A DNA stretch of 64,000 nucleotides from Plutella xylostella. Taxonomy: Eukaryota > Arthropoda > Insecta > Lepidoptera > Plutellidae. The translations under genes were made by a program, and so were the position numbers. The DNA is taken from NCBI RefSeq assembly GCF_932276165.1, contig NC_064012.1:11663501-11727500 (forward strand), written 5' to 3'. The notes below the pieces were generated by a model, which made no database searches, had not been told where the DNA came from, and saw only the letters and a program-made list of their open reading frames with translations. Shown here piece after piece: positions 34,101-46,125 of the stretch (position 1 is the stretch's first letter; the number at the start of each line of letters is the position of its first letter).

Positions 34101-34430
34101 TCACTGGCAAAATGTAATGGCCCTACTACACGTCCGCGGATGCGTCCGGAGATGCATCCGGAGATGACCTCCGCGGATGTGTAGAGGGGGTGGTTTAGGC
34201 ATCTGTCGAGGTATTTCACGTCCGCAGACGCATCTGCCACGGATCCGTTTGATGTCGGTTTTTGTGGCACAGATCAAAGGGTTCAAGCGCGAACGTCTTG
34301 CATCGCGACCACACGTCTAGGAGTGGGTCGTCTCTGTATTTTTCGATGACGAGTGTCGTCTCGTGTTTCCGTCTCGAAAACCTGTTTTCAAAGCAGTTTC
34401 GTCTGGCACTGGTTTGGTAACATTGCAAAT
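34101..34430 (-). pseudogene. Harbinger-type element relic with MADF-like frame
   Basis: The lower end carries the palindromic tip ggccctactacacgtccgcgga, with tccgcggatgtgtag inverted 40 bases inside. On the minus strand 34390-34290 reads SRRKHETTLVIEKYRDDPLL followed by DVWSRC, which resembles the start of a MADF DNA-binding domain, common in the second protein of PIF/Harbinger transposons. The frame then runs into the terminal repeat and no complete domain is present. Confidence 0.5.
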
Positions 34431-35470
34431 TTCGTCTTTATCTCTATTTAATCCCTAATCCTTTCGCCTATTTAAAAAGGCTGGCACAAAAATCATAATA
34501 ACATCTTTTCATTACTGTATTCGGGATTATTTTTCGTATTGCTTACATTGCTGAGTTTTCGTAATCCAGTGTCAATTTTACGGGGTTCCATTCAGGAATT
34601 TGTGACTATATCATTTAAAATATGATCACGAAACGAGAAGTCACACTCACCTCAAACTATGTATGTTGTTGTATGAATGCAGTAATCTCAGGTTGCGCTC
34701 TTGGTAGATTATCTGTCAGAGTATGTCGCTGATATCTGCCACGATAAAGGCCTCGCCTACACATAACACAGTTGCGGAAATATTCCAAAATTATTATCCG
34801 ATCGTGATGCAATTCAAAAATACATTGCGGGTTGGCGGTAATATAAATAATACAATTGCTTTTTAGCGGCCATTTTATTAGTAAGTGTGACAGGTGGACT
34901 GTCACTTCACAAAGAGGTCACCATTATACGATGACCACAAACACATCACTCCTCCACCATTCATTATAAAACTATATTGTATCCTATTGGAACTTATATG
35001 TCATATAACATCTCTGAACGGACAACTGCGATAACATAACAAAGCTGTCAAAGCATAAGTTATTCCTATTGACAAGACCTATCCAACGTTCATCTTACTG
35101 CTATTGCAGGGTGGTCCCAGCTCCCATACATTTTTGCCCATCCTCTTATATCTTTGTTCGGCAGTCAAATTATCTAAATACTTTCTTTTGCTTTTGCAAT
35201 TTGGTTTTTTAGTAACTCTACTATGGCAGTGTACAAAAATGGTGCAAGTGGTTTGTTGCTTTGAAATCGTCGTAAGAACGGTTCGCATTCAGATATAACA
35301 GATTGTACAGCTGCCAATCGTGCTTTCAATAAAGTGTTCTTCATTGCCGTCTAATATCTACTATAACTAGCCTGAGAAAATTAAACCAAAAATGAAATAA
35401 TTCGTGTTGCTTTAAAAATCGCTACAGTACTGAAAAAAAATCGCTACAGTACTAAAATTGCAAAGGCGAT
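34431..35470. other. Intergenic, no gene recognised
   Basis: Several short frames exist (for example 35079-35288 minus, Lys-rich) but none shows a domain or codon-use signal I trust. Confidence 0.35.
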
Positions 35471-35475
35471 TTGGT

Positions 35476-36226
35476 CAGGGCCGGATTTAGAGGCTCCGGG
35501 GCAACAAAGGACCCCCTGGGCCCAAATTACTTTCCAAATAAAGTGGTTATTTTTTTTAAGTTAAATTTATTCAATCAATATTTTATTGTTGAACCAAGTA
35601 TAGATTAGTTATTTTATTATTTAAAAACATATAAATATAATCAGAAACGAGAATTATCTCAAATTTAATTTTAGCGTTAACGAACGGAATCTTTCGAGCT
35701 TTTTTCGCCGAAAAATCTTTGATGATTTCGATGAAATCCACTTTCCGGAGTCATTTCGCTGAAATTCAGATCCCTTTCAATACTCAGGAGACATAGATGA
35801 TTTTGTCCCATCGTGGTTTGAAGCCTATTTTTTATTAATTTTCATTTTTTAAATGAGCGCTCTTCTTTGCAATTTGGTACCATCAAAACCAAATACATTT
35901 TCAATCTAATTTCAATGTTGTAGGGAATGTAGCTCAAAAATTTTGTTCTTCGAGAATTTGGTAGTAAAATAGAGATAGGTATTTTCCATAGTTCTTTTTG
36001 TATGAGTCGATCAAAGACACAAACTAGTCCTAAATCATCAGATCATCCTGATAAACTTTCACCAATGCTTCAGCATCCATATTGTCGTTGTGATTAATAA
36101 ATCAAAATCTCGAACGTACAGTTTCACAATAAAATTTTGATAGTGTTAAGTTACTAGTTAGTTGAAATTTGAAATACTTTTTTTAAAGTCTCTATTGTGG
36201 TGGGCCCTCTTTTGTGCAGCCCTGGA
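35476..36226. mobile_element. hAT-like element relic
   Basis: It starts cagggccggatttagaggct, a hallmark of lepidopteran hAT elements, and ends near gggccctcttttgtgcagccctgg. The interior is AT-rich with no readable transposase. The right terminus is much decayed. Confidence 0.5.
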
Positions 36227-36243
36227 TTAGGTGATATTGCAAT

Positions 36244-36472
36244 TTTATTATTCATACAGTACAAAAGAAAGTAAAAGTTGTTTTGTGTAATAAATTTTAA
36301 GAAACATAAAAGTTATGTTGATAACCGCACCCAATGTTTGTAGAAAGGGCTGATGATGTTGGAGGTGGACCTCACGCTGTGCAGCAGCGAGGCGGCTCTG
36401 GGCCTCATGATGCCATAGTAATTGGGGGTGTACGACGTACATGTAGGCGTGTACGCGCTTCCGCCAACATTC
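36244..36472 (-). CDS. Orphan terminal exon with polyA signal
   Basis: Minus-strand 36472-36313 follows an acceptor-like gacag and gives 53 codons to a TAA: NVGGSAYTPTCTSYTPNYYG, then IMRPRAASLLHSVRSTSNII and a short end finishing VRLST. It is GC-rich at third positions (tac, acc, atc, agc), unlike the surrounding AT-rich DNA. AATAAA follows 64 bases after the stop (36249-36244 on the minus strand). I do not recognise the protein and found no matching upstream exon. An overlapping frame (MLRVGGAARQEMTG...) is open for 35 codons, so the frame choice is not certain. Confidence 0.4.
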
Positions 36473-36529
36473 CTGTCATTTCCTGACGCGCTGCACCGCC
36501 AACGCGCAACATTCTGAACGCATTGTTAT

Positions 36530-37499
36530 ATTGGACGCGCAGGACACTCCACTTACATTACTTCACCTTTTCTTCCTATGCTGTGATAGTATTTTCTGAT
36601 TGTTTTATTTAATACTGACTATATAATTGCTTGCCTACGGACTCTGAATTACCTTGCTTTGCTTACTGTGGACCACGATCATTGCTCACCCGATATACCC
36701 TTGCTTTGCGCAGGCTTTATAATAGACTAAACTAAGTAGATCTCCATGAAGATAGAGTTTAATTATAATTACATATACTTATTCCCCATCTCCGCTGTGG
36801 AGCCAAAAGCCCGAAGTGAAGCGCCATCACACATTATTTAGATCTAAAATAATTACATATTTTTTCATCTTATAGGTATTTTGAGCTTGTTTCATATTTA
36901 ACACCATTTTCAGATGCGACTCCCTCAGGATGCGCTGTAAAATGGATAGTTCCTATCGTAAACCTGAATAATTTGCTACACCATTTTTGTTATATCCGGA
37001 AATTATGTTTAGTAACTAATTATACTCCTAGAAAGGCTGGTCACCTTGGAGATCACTACCTCAACCCCTGCACTATTATGGTGCTGGGAGGGCGTTTAAC
37101 AGAACCAAAAATTATTTTGTAGATAATAAAATGATTATGTAATAAATTCAATTTACTTATTTACATATAATTGGAAATAATAATAAGTTAAATATAAAAT
37201 TAGAATTTGTAAATAACTTTAAGTACTTACTTATGTAGATGTAATGAAATTTAATAAACGGCTATTCTATTCTATAACTAATTATAATAAACCCAGTTTC
37301 ATGACCACGAATACCCAAATAACTCATACACACTCGCGCCATGAGGTACTGTCTTCCCCTGCGGGGTATGCAGAGGTGCATTGCTGCACTCGCCATTTGC
37401 CAGTGTTGTGTAAACTGTAAAGGCCCAATGTACGTAATAGGGTACGAATGGCCATCCTTCAGGCACAACCAAGACAAGCGCAAAAATATAGGTACCAAA
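36530..37499. other. Intergenic, no gene seen
   Basis: No exon matching the orphan terminal exon and no clear mobile element end was found here. Confidence 0.4.
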
Positions 37500-37602
37500 A
37501 TGTCTTTAACCAAATAACTGCCCTAGCCGGGGCTCATACCCTAAACTTTGAGTACATAGACAGTCTAAGTTACTAACCACTGCACCATCCGGTCGATACG
37601 AC
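37500..37602 (-). mobile_element. SINE head, antisense, 15221 family
   Basis: Read on the minus strand, gaccggatggtgcagtggtt is the A-box head and gggtatgagccccggctagg is a mutated B-box region. The ggcagttatttgg continuation corresponds to ggcagatatttgt of the 15221 copy. Confidence 0.65.
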
Positions 37603-38684
37603 AATATTTAATCTAAATCGGTCGCAATTTCACAAATGAAAATGTGTCATGCTGCCTTCTGAAAGTCAAATACATATTGGTTGGTTGAAACCTCCTATTC
37701 AAACTTTACCTTTTTTAGAGTATTTCGCCCCCCAACTATTTAAAGTGGTTAGGACTTCCAAAAAATTTATTAAGTATAAAAATTTTTTTGATTCTGCCAC
37801 CAACCAGGTGCTCTAGGCTTCTATACTATCCGAGGAACGAAACCATACCGCGATGTAGAATTCGACTCTCCCCTGCCATCTAGCGCTCTTTGCGTAGAAA
37901 GAGAGTAATACCGTAACGTTATACAGATAATAGAAACAAATTAATTACAGTACGATTAAATTTTACAGAGTAAAATAAAATGTACTCAACAATAAAGTTT
38001 TTTTTGTTTCATAAATTGTTCGGCAGTAATAAGTTTAAGAATTGGTGCCCCAGAAACAGCTTATCAGCTTAATTGTTTATTTTACCACTAGAATTTAGTT
38101 GAATCTGAATACTACGAGTATTATGCTTATATTGATGTATATTATTTCCTCGGGGACCAAACTCTTTCTGAAATCACATATCGTTAAGTAACTTGTACAT
38201 AAATGCATTTATTTCAGTCCTACGTTGTATTAGCATCTAACATCGTCATGGTTTAGAGGGTGTTGCCTGCAATGTTAGGCACACTGTTTAAGTTTAGATT
38301 TACATTCAAATATTATTATTATTTTTAATTAATGTACATACTCTTCGACCTATAGTCGCACCTGTGGTTATACACGCAATATTATAGCTATGGAGGCGGC
38401 ACGATTCCGACGCCGATCGATACTTTACACAGCTAATGCTTCTATTCTGTATCGGACAGTGACAGTAGGTCGTTAGCTATATAGTCCATCGACGCTGACA
38501 ATGTGTTAAACGACAATACGATAGCGACACATTCCATTAAAATGAGTTAGATAAAAACCCGACATTGGTATTTAGTAAGGCTTTGTATTGTAGTAAAAAA
38601 ATATAGAGAATATGAAACTCTATTGTTAGGGATGAATAAATTTACGTTTGATGTTTGTATGAAGTTTTATTTTGTTGCACGCTG

Positions 38685-38900
38685 CTACACTCTTTTTTTA
38701 TAAAATTTGCCTTCCTTCTGAATACTAACCAAAGTCTTATCTTTTCTGCCATCAAAATAAATACCGCGTATAATTTTTTTGCTAGCTGCTTCGTGAAATG
38801 CTAATCTTACTTTCGTTCTTTCACGTCGCAAATTTGGACGATCAATGATAGCACTTAGATTCTTTGAAGTAATAATAATAGCAGCTACTCTGTCAGACAC
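38685..38900 (-). pseudogene. Transposon-like frame fragment
   Basis: A 71-codon frame reads SDRVAAIIITSKNLSAIIDR, then RRERTKVRLAF, GIYFDGRKDKTL and a basic end. The YFDGRKDKTL word and basic composition suggest a transposon-encoded protein that I cannot place in a superfamily. It has no start context, splice sites or flanking repeats I could define. Confidence 0.3.
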
Positions 38901-39577
38901 TCGTACGATCGCAGGCGAGGGCTAATGATGGTAAATTTAATCTCTTGTTCTTTGTAGACGGAACAGCCATTTGTTAAGGCGATTGAAAAGGACTAGAAGC
39001 TACGCTATTACTGCTTGAACTGGTGCATTCGATCCTTAAGTCAACAGGCAAAAAACAAGAACAAGACAATTGGTTAGGATTTACTATCTTTGTTACGCAG
39101 TAATTCTTTTAATTGCCTTTTAATTTTTTTCAGTCGCAACCAAATCTACACCGCCTATCATAATTTTTCTTGTAGTTCTTTGATCGAGTAAAAAAGATAC
39201 TTCTTCGTTGGGAACACAGCTATCTTTTGAGCAAGAACACTCCGATATAACTTTACATTTGCAACTGCAAATATCAAATAACCTTTGGGACCTTATGCTG
39301 TGGATACCTAACCAATTTAGGTCTGGTCGTTGCTTTCTGACTCATTCATGGTTTTATTGCCATCCATTTATGGAGAAAGTTGTATTTATAAATTTTTGTT
39401 GTTTATTTTTATTATTTTATACATTTCATTCATGAATATTATGAAAGAAGCCTTAATTTTTACTTATGTTCGCCAACACTTAAGTTGATAAGTTTACACT
39501 GGTGGCTTTATTTAATTTCATGTTCATGTCATTTCATTTCGGGACTAAAACTAAATCATTATTCAACTAAAATACAC

Positions 39578-39583
39578 TTTATT
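39578..39583 (-). promoter_or_regulatory. Polyadenylation signal of CUB gene
   Basis: AATAAA on the minus strand lies 16 bases after the TAG stop. This is unusually close, so the 3' UTR would be very short if this signal is used. Confidence 0.6.
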
Positions 39584-39598
39584 TGTATATTACGTGAA

Positions 39599-42500
39599 CT
39601 AAACTAAATTGTTAGTGCATGGTTGCTGGACGTAATTGAGGCAGAATCCCCTATTTCCCACATCTATTGGTGCTTCGACGCTGTCGGTGTGGAAGTACAT
39701 CCGAAAAGGTTTTACCGTACCTGAAAAATTCAAAGAAATATCATTAATTAATTGTTAACCACCTTACTTATTAACTTTGCTTTAGGAAAAACGCATAAAA
39801 TGGCTTGATTATTTTCAAGATTCCATTGTCATTATCATCATCGTAGCACGTTATAGTCCCCTGCAGGACAGAGGTCTCTCCTAATTTTATGATTTTTTAT
39901 TGCTATAAAGCATAATAGAGGAAGACCGAGAGAGACTTTTGGCTGGAAAATAAAATGACATAATGTGGAGTTATTGGAGTGAATGACCATAATGATATGG
40001 AATACGAGAAGGTCCTACATTGTTTTACCGCAACATTCATTGGCTATAAAACAGAAACACATATTTCTAGAAAAATCGATCTTCGTACATTAGTTAAGCA
40101 AATAAAAATAAAATTTGTTTGGCTACTTTTACGACTCGTAATGGCGAGTTCTGAATTCATACCCTGTTTGAATTATTTATACAAAGACTGGATACTTATA
40201 CATATCTAAAGCAATCCGGATCAGATGCCAACTGATGCACACGAAACCCTTGGATTTCAGATACTGTTTACGACCATTAAATAATAAAATACTGGCGCTG
40301 CAAAGTTTTTATTGACGGGCAGTAGTTTGACATACATCGGTAACTTAAATATTTAATTTTCAACTATGTCAATACCCCTACTTAATAGCTGTCTATTAAG
40401 TTAGTAAATACCTGGTCTACATGAATTACTAAACTTCTGGAGATTTGAAGTGTGTAGAGTTCTACATACATACAGTTCTCCCATCTTGATAATGCACATA
40501 TAAAAATTCGTAATTGTTCGGCAACGGTCGTTTTCCCGAACATCAGAAAAAAATATGTATTGTATAGAGTGGTTAAGTGCATTTTCTTCATGCAAACGTA
40601 TTGATAATTTCACAATAACATTACAATTTTATTACAAAAAAAACAGAATCAGGTCTCTATTCCTGACATCGTAGAATCATCAGAACTTTCATTATGCTCT
40701 TGTTCATTTTCACTTTCCCCACTGCTATTACCTGTGTAAATAATCATTTCATAGGAAAAACGATCTATTTTTGGGTAAAATTTTCTATATTCATCTTCGC
40801 ATTTAACAGCATGATCACAAACTTTTTTCCATTGTTCTTGTCCTATATTATCGATTTTTTCTAATATTGAATTTTTTACCGAGGTGACAGTAATTTCAAT
40901 TTTTTTATTGCTACGCATTGCTTTATTTGGGACCAAATATTTTCGATGGGGTTAAAATCGGGATGATATGGTGGCAATCGTATAATTGTATGCCCATGTT
41001 CCTCCATTATATGGTAAATGGCAAATTCTGTGTATTTTTTGGGGTTTTATTAAAAGCCACTAGTTTATCAAGATTAGCCTCGATTTAATAGTCTGATATA
41101 AATCGATACACAGTGATACACAGGAAGTAAGAGATGACGGCCAACACATAGAGTACGTGCTATTTTCCTTTTTTCTTGACTATGGCTTTTCGTTTACAAT
41201 TCCAACATATTTTTCTTTATGTATTTTTATAATTTCATACAAATCGGGTTTCAGTTTCATTGGGTCATACGGAATTCATTTACAAAGTGAAGTATATCTA
41301 TATATATGTGACATATATTTTATTAAATGTGCCTTAATTCATAATAAGGCGTCGTCAACAATAATAAAAATTGAAATTAAATTCACCTTTGAAAACAATG
41401 CAAGAAGGATGTGTAATCGAAGCTTTATATAATGCTAGAGAGTAAACTGACAGCCCTTTGATTGACCGGCGACCGCCCGAATTGTTTTGTCGATTATGTA
41501 CACAGGATATTGACTCCTTTTTCTTTCGAACAAGGTGAAAAATTCAAGTGCACTATTTAAGGCTCTTACGATTCAATGATTCGGGTGTTTCCGGGATTAC
41601 GAAAGTTTGCGACGATCTGCATGCGCATTATTAAATTTGGGGAACTGTACAAAGTTCTGTATAGATAGAGTGCTATATTAACCCACCCAAAATATTATAA
41701 TTATTTAGGCACCCTAATAATACAGTAATGTTAAACATCACACACAGCAATTTGTGACCTTCACTGGTTGCGTGTTCTAAAAAGGTGTGAAAATGACATT
41801 GAATTTAAACTCTAAAATAGTCAATACCCTGTTGTAATGCCTCTCCCTTTCCATTCTTTTATTACTCATGAGGAATCTAAAATTTCCACTTGCTATTGTC
41901 GTTCATAACCCTATCTTTGACCAACGGTATCATAAAGTTCTCTTGTTACATACAAACAAGCTGCATAGCATGATTCACTGATAACAGCCGTTGCTTGCAT
42001 GGAGTGGTCGGCGGTGAAGGTCACGTCACAGATCCTGTCGGTGCATAGCGGCCCTCTAGGACTCTCTATTTCCATTCTTATATTACACTCACGGGCGATT
42101 AAAAGTTCCACTTGCCATTGACGTTCTATAGAAATAAGTTGGTCCCGAGAACTCATCTTGACCATAAAACAGAACAAGCTATCTTAAACATGTGATCAGA
42201 CACGATCGATACCGACTTCTTCAGGTCATTGTAATGGGCAAGGTAGAGGGGAAAAGAAGCGTGGGCAGAAGGAGGAAGTCGTTGCTCCGTAATATAAGAT
42301 AATGGACGGGAGCGACGTGCTTAGAACAGCTGATGCGCTAGGCGAAGAATAGAGGGGAGTACGCAGACCTGACCGCTAACCTCCAGAAGTGGACAGGCAC
42401 TAGAAGAAGAAAAAGAAGAAATAAGGTGTATTGCATGACTCACTGATAACAGCCGACGCTTGCATGGAGAGGTCGGCGGAGAAGGTGCCTCCGCAGATCC

Positions 42501-45500
42501 TGTCTGTACACAGCGCCTGAGCTGGTGGGAGTCGCCCGAAGTTGGCGGCGCAGGGGATCAGCAGCCAGTCGTTGGCACAGTTGTTCGGACCAGGGCCCGA
42601 ACCGATCATCGAGTTCACTGGGTTGTTGCTGTTACCGCTCAGAGTGAAGGCCTTCGAGCGATTGTTCACTGTGGATGTAGGTAATATTAACATTACATAT
42701 AATTGGGTTGATGGTATATAGTTGTTATTGTGAACTCTTTTACTTTAAATTATGATTGTACATGTACTTTTACTATTTGAATTCCACAAATTATAGTTAT
42801 GTTTATATGTTAACATAATAGATGCGTCTTAAATATAATAAGGAAACTACCTACAGAAATTTTATAATACAGATTTTAAAACATAAGTTGGAGTTCAAAA
42901 TTCAACACCACATAGCTGGTGCATTAAAATCATGAAAAGTACAAAATTACAATGAAAAGTAACCGTAGTTACCTGTGTCCGGACATGCCGAATATTGAAT
43001 ACCGCAGAAGTTTCTCTCCGTCCGTATACATATGCCATAATCTTGATTACTCAGCTGGAGTCCTGATGACGGGTCATAATTGAAGGATTTCACTTGGCCC
43101 GAGACCCCAGTATAATATTGCAAACATCCTTCATCGGCTTAAAAAAAAGATTTTTAAGTAGTTATTATACAAGGCAAACGCAGAATGTCCACATCCCAAA
43201 AATAAAATATCTAGTGATCCCTTGCGATGACCGCTCTCCGACACTTATGACCACCACCTCTTCAGCTGGCAAGTTCTATGAGAATAAGAAGTATTACTAA
43301 ATTCGTCACATTATACCTCTATAAATGGTGCTGCAGGGTATTTGCGTCACTTTGACCTTCCACATTCTTTCAAATGAGGTGCCGCTGGTGACGAATGTCA
43401 GTTTTACTGGGTTTGTTGTGCCGATTCCGGCGTCGATGTACACTGGGGAGTTTACAATAATAAATTCAACAAAAATTAACTATCAATATGGTATATACAA
43501 TGTCCATGTCCGTCATTGGCCATATAAGATAAACTCCAACTCAGAATAATACTCAACTGTGACTGCCTTGGTTTACTCCGCAAATAGTCGGTATAGGGTT
43601 CCCTCCTGACACGATGAATTGGTCTTGGTTACATATATGATTTATCTGTTCTGGGCCAGCGATGGTGAATCGGTCGAAGTCCAACCTGACGAGATCACAA
43701 TTTAATACAAAACTTATAAGATTTATTTTTAAATTTCTAAATTTCATTAAAATAAAACGGTACTAAGAGACAAAAGATAATAGCTATAATATCAATCTTG
43801 TTTAAGTACTTTTTTTGTTCTTTACAAAATATATTTTTTATTCTCATTTTGTTTTTTATCGGGTATACAGAGATTACAGAGCATGTGGCAGGCAGTTAGG
43901 CCCGGGTCTCCTATTACGCGCCGTAGGTCGCGTACAGCGTCACGCCGTAGGCCGCGTCACGATGCTCACTACATCTACGCGCCAACGTCGGCGTGTAAGG
44001 GAGACCGCATCAATACATTTCTATAGTGAGCATTGTGACGCGGCCTACGGCGTGACGCTGGACGCGACCTGCGGCGTAAATAGGAGACCCAGGCCTTAGG
44101 CGCTAACCTTATTTGGCAAACATCAGGATGATTCTTCACTATGGTGAGCTCACAGGACCCTGATCCGTCGTGGCCGGACGGGTACCCCGCGTTTACAAAA
44201 TACGTCCCATTCTCCGAAGTGGTGCTGCCACAAGAAGTCATGACTAAAATGTGAAAAATCAAGTAATAGACAGGTGATGAAAAAGTTCCAACTCAAAACA
44301 CAAAATGTCAACACATTTAATTAACGTTTTAGTTGGTAATAATAATCTGATGAGCTGTTAATGTACTTCAATATTGCAGACGGCGGCGACGTCATTAAGC
44401 TAGTCTTTTCCGTTTAGGAATAATTTGGTGCTACTATCCCTGGAACTTATTCGCATAATAATATACGCGATGACTTGTGCATGATTTCATTCAAGTAAAA
44501 GTGTTTCCTTCGCGAGTTAAGTGTGCTCTTTCGCACAACACGGTCTCTAAGATAACAAGACAAATTAACTTGTGCGGGAGTATCGCCATCACCACTTACT
44601 CGGCTCACGTCACCGTGTTTAAGAATCAGTCACTCACTCAAGCGCATCAGCTGATGCAACTTACGTAGAACAGCTGATGCGCTTGGCAAATAATAGAAAG
44701 GAGTATAGTGAAGTAGCCAGCCATCCTCCAGTAGTGGAGATGCACTAGAAGAAGAAGAAGAAGAACAACTTACATATACAGCACAGGCCAAACCCGTTGG
44801 CGCAGTAGCCATTGGCCGAGCCTCCCCTAGCGGAGCACTCCCGCGCCGTCATGCAGGTGCCGTTGTCACCCGACGCGCCCGCGCACCCCCCATTGGGGAA
44901 TGTCACCACCGTGAACAGAGACAAAACTGAAATTTATAGGTTACAGTTGACATAGATTTTCGCAAGAAATTTTTTAAACGCTTTGAGGCAAATTGAGTGT
45001 TGACAAGGTATAGAGATTGTTCGATAAATTGTCCTAATGTCGATCCACTGCGATACAGAGCAGTCAGACAGTTACAGTCAGATTTGTAATGACTAATGAC
45101 ATGTTTCGGTGATCTTGACATAAATACATAGCTGTACTTATACTTATAAATAGTATTTTAAAGGTAAAACTAAACATTCTTAAAATATAATTATTTGCAT
45201 AAATCGTATTCGCTCGGCAGTTTTGCGTTGACAACAATACGAATAGGTATAAAAGAATGTCAAACTGTAAATAGATACTTACCACGAAACGATAATAAAT
45301 TTCGCTGAGCTTGTATTAAAAAAAAATACTTAAGTATATTGAATTCCATGATATGAATATGAAAGCATTGGTTACATGCATCGCAATATACTTACAACGG
45401 CTTTCCTTTTGCTGTGGAGGCCAAAACCTCCTATCCGGTTTCTTTAATTCTTGATTTCGGCTTTTAGTATTTCCGAACAGATTCCACTTGGGAAAAGTTA

Positions 45501-45609
45501 CTCCACCCAATCCCCTATTAGAGGTTTGATTTGCCATTATTCCCTTACAATCGGCAAAAAATGCACTGAAAATAACGTGTATGACTAAAATAAATACGGC
45601 AAAATTCAT
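39599..45609 (-). CDS. Secreted CUB-domain protein (insect-specific family)
   Basis: Minus-strand exons are 45609-45396, 44926-44774, 44243-44108, 43685-43558, 43442-43317, 43137-42973, 42668-42444 and 39720-39599. All have GT-AG junctions and matching phases, giving 422 codons. Residues 1-21 (MNFAVFILVIHVIFSAFFAD) form a signal peptide. A six-cysteine module (Cys 86-121, CTARGG-like with GFGLCC) follows, then a CUB-type region opening TSCGSTTSENGTYFVNAGYP. Family blocks come next: LDFDRFTIAGPEQ, PTICGVNQGSHMYID, EGCLQYYTGVSGQVKSFNYD, NRSKAFTLSGNS, NNCANDWLLIPCA and the end FRMYFHTDSVE/GFCLNYVQQPC. The architecture recurs in insect genomes as uncharacterised extracellular CUB proteins; the function is not known. 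Intron 7 is long (2.7 kb) and filled with transposon relics. Confidence 0.93.
40649..41010 (-). pseudogene. Tc1/IS630-type transposase C-terminus
   Basis: The minus strand reads EEHGHTIIRLPPYHPDFNPI, then ENIWSQIK. This is the DDE-domain block holding the last acidic catalytic residue (the E of IEN). A frameshift follows, and 40936-40650 continues KKIEITVTSVKNSILEKI, QEQWKKVCDHAVKCEDEY and an acidic Ser/Glu-rich tail. The first two catalytic aspartates are missing. It is inserted in CUB intron 7 in the same orientation as the gene. Confidence 0.85.
41530..41680 (+). repeat. Dispersed repeat, inverted copy of 16350-16475
   Basis: It shares aaggctcttacgattcaatg, gcatgcgcattattaaattt and gaacaaggtg words with the inverted segment at 16350-16475. 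It lies in CUB intron 7. Confidence 0.5.
41985..42070 (-). pseudogene. Duplicated fragment of CUB exon 7
   Basis: On the minus strand 42050-41985 reads PLCTDRICDVTFTADHSMQA then TAVIS, against LCTDRICGGTFSADLSMQAS/AVIS in exon 7 (42520-42444). The match continues past the exon end into the donor-side intron sequence (cagtgaatcatgc versus cagtgagtcatgc). It is therefore a genomic duplication, not a retrocopy. The donor is altered at +5 (gtgaat). It is probably a non-functional pseudo-exon, although the reading frame is still open. Confidence 0.8.
42083..42115. repeat. Solo MITE terminus
   Basis: The words acactcacgggcgattaaaa and gttccacttgcc match the terminus of the MITE at 25716. No opposite end was found nearby, although a weaker gttcc/ttccac word occurs at 41883. 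Confidence 0.5.
42225..42420 (+). pseudogene. RTE-type LINE C-terminal fragment
   Basis: The plus strand reads VMGKVEGKRSVGRRRKSLLR, then NIR, a stop, and WTGATCLEQLMR...ANLQKWTGT. This is the usual end of RTE-like LINE proteins. The copy ends in an (agaaga)n tail. It lies in CUB intron 7, antisense to the gene. Confidence 0.8.
43896..44098. mobile_element. Foldback MITE with TTA duplication in CUB intron 3
   Basis: Arms 43899-43971 and 44024-44095 are reverse complements with few mismatches (ggcccgggtctcctatt / aataggagacccaggcc at the tips, cagcgtcacgccgtaggccg inside). TTA is present on both sides (43896-43898 and 44096-44098). It is very GC-rich (cgcgtcacg words) in AT-rich intron. The 73-bp arms leave a 52-base centre. 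It fits a PIF/Harbinger-derived MITE. Frames through it are meaningless. Confidence 0.9.
44640..44770 (+). repeat. RTE-type LINE tail with AGA repeats
   Basis: The words gaacagctgatgcgcttggc and agtagtggagatgcactaga, with an (aga)n tail, match 42300-42420. The LINE tail runs right up to the donor of CUB exon 2. Confidence 0.7.
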
Positions 45610-46025
45610 TTTAACAAGTCCCTGAAGATGAAACTACAGCTAGCTATTTACGTGGAATAAACTATAAAAATGTGTGAACATAGTTTTAAATAATGACTTG
45701 AAAGGAAGGGATAACAATGGTAAAAGTTTCACTTTTTATTGTGTTGATGTGACAATATTATGTTGTCAGATAATTTGTCCGGTTTAAACTGTACATATAA
45801 TAAACGTTTTAAAGCACGCTCGCAGAATCACTGGCGGGGAAACATAATAATATAAGTAAGTATATCTAATGATTCTCGCTTTTTAAATACTAGGTATATA
45901 GATTGTTGTGAATCTAATCAGTCAGTACATAAAGTACAATTAACGCATTAAGTCCTTTTGTACACTTATATTTTCTATTTGTGCATTCGTTTCATTTATT
46001 AAATACAGCGGTATTAAAGAGTATA
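45610..46025. other. CUB gene upstream flank
   Basis: The flank is AT-rich; no TATA box at convincing spacing and no further coding sequence was recognised. Confidence 0.35.
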
Positions 46026-46125
46026 TCCCTTAAGGTCTAAACTGCCATCCTAATCTTGAACCATTTTCTACTACGCTGGTCCACTGCGGGTTGGGTTGGG
46101 TTCACACAACTAGATGTGCAGGTTT
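46026..46125 (-). mobile_element. SINE 3' part, antisense, 6823 family
   Basis: On the minus strand it reads cacatctagttgtgtgaacc, cgcagtggaccagcg, atggttcaagattaggatgg and cagtttagacctta. These align with 6990-7075 of the complete SINE. The head and tail are absent. Confidence 0.75.

Noticed and set aside
43815..44099. 94-codon frame rich in Arg
   Set aside because: It is a read-through of the palindromic MITE arms.
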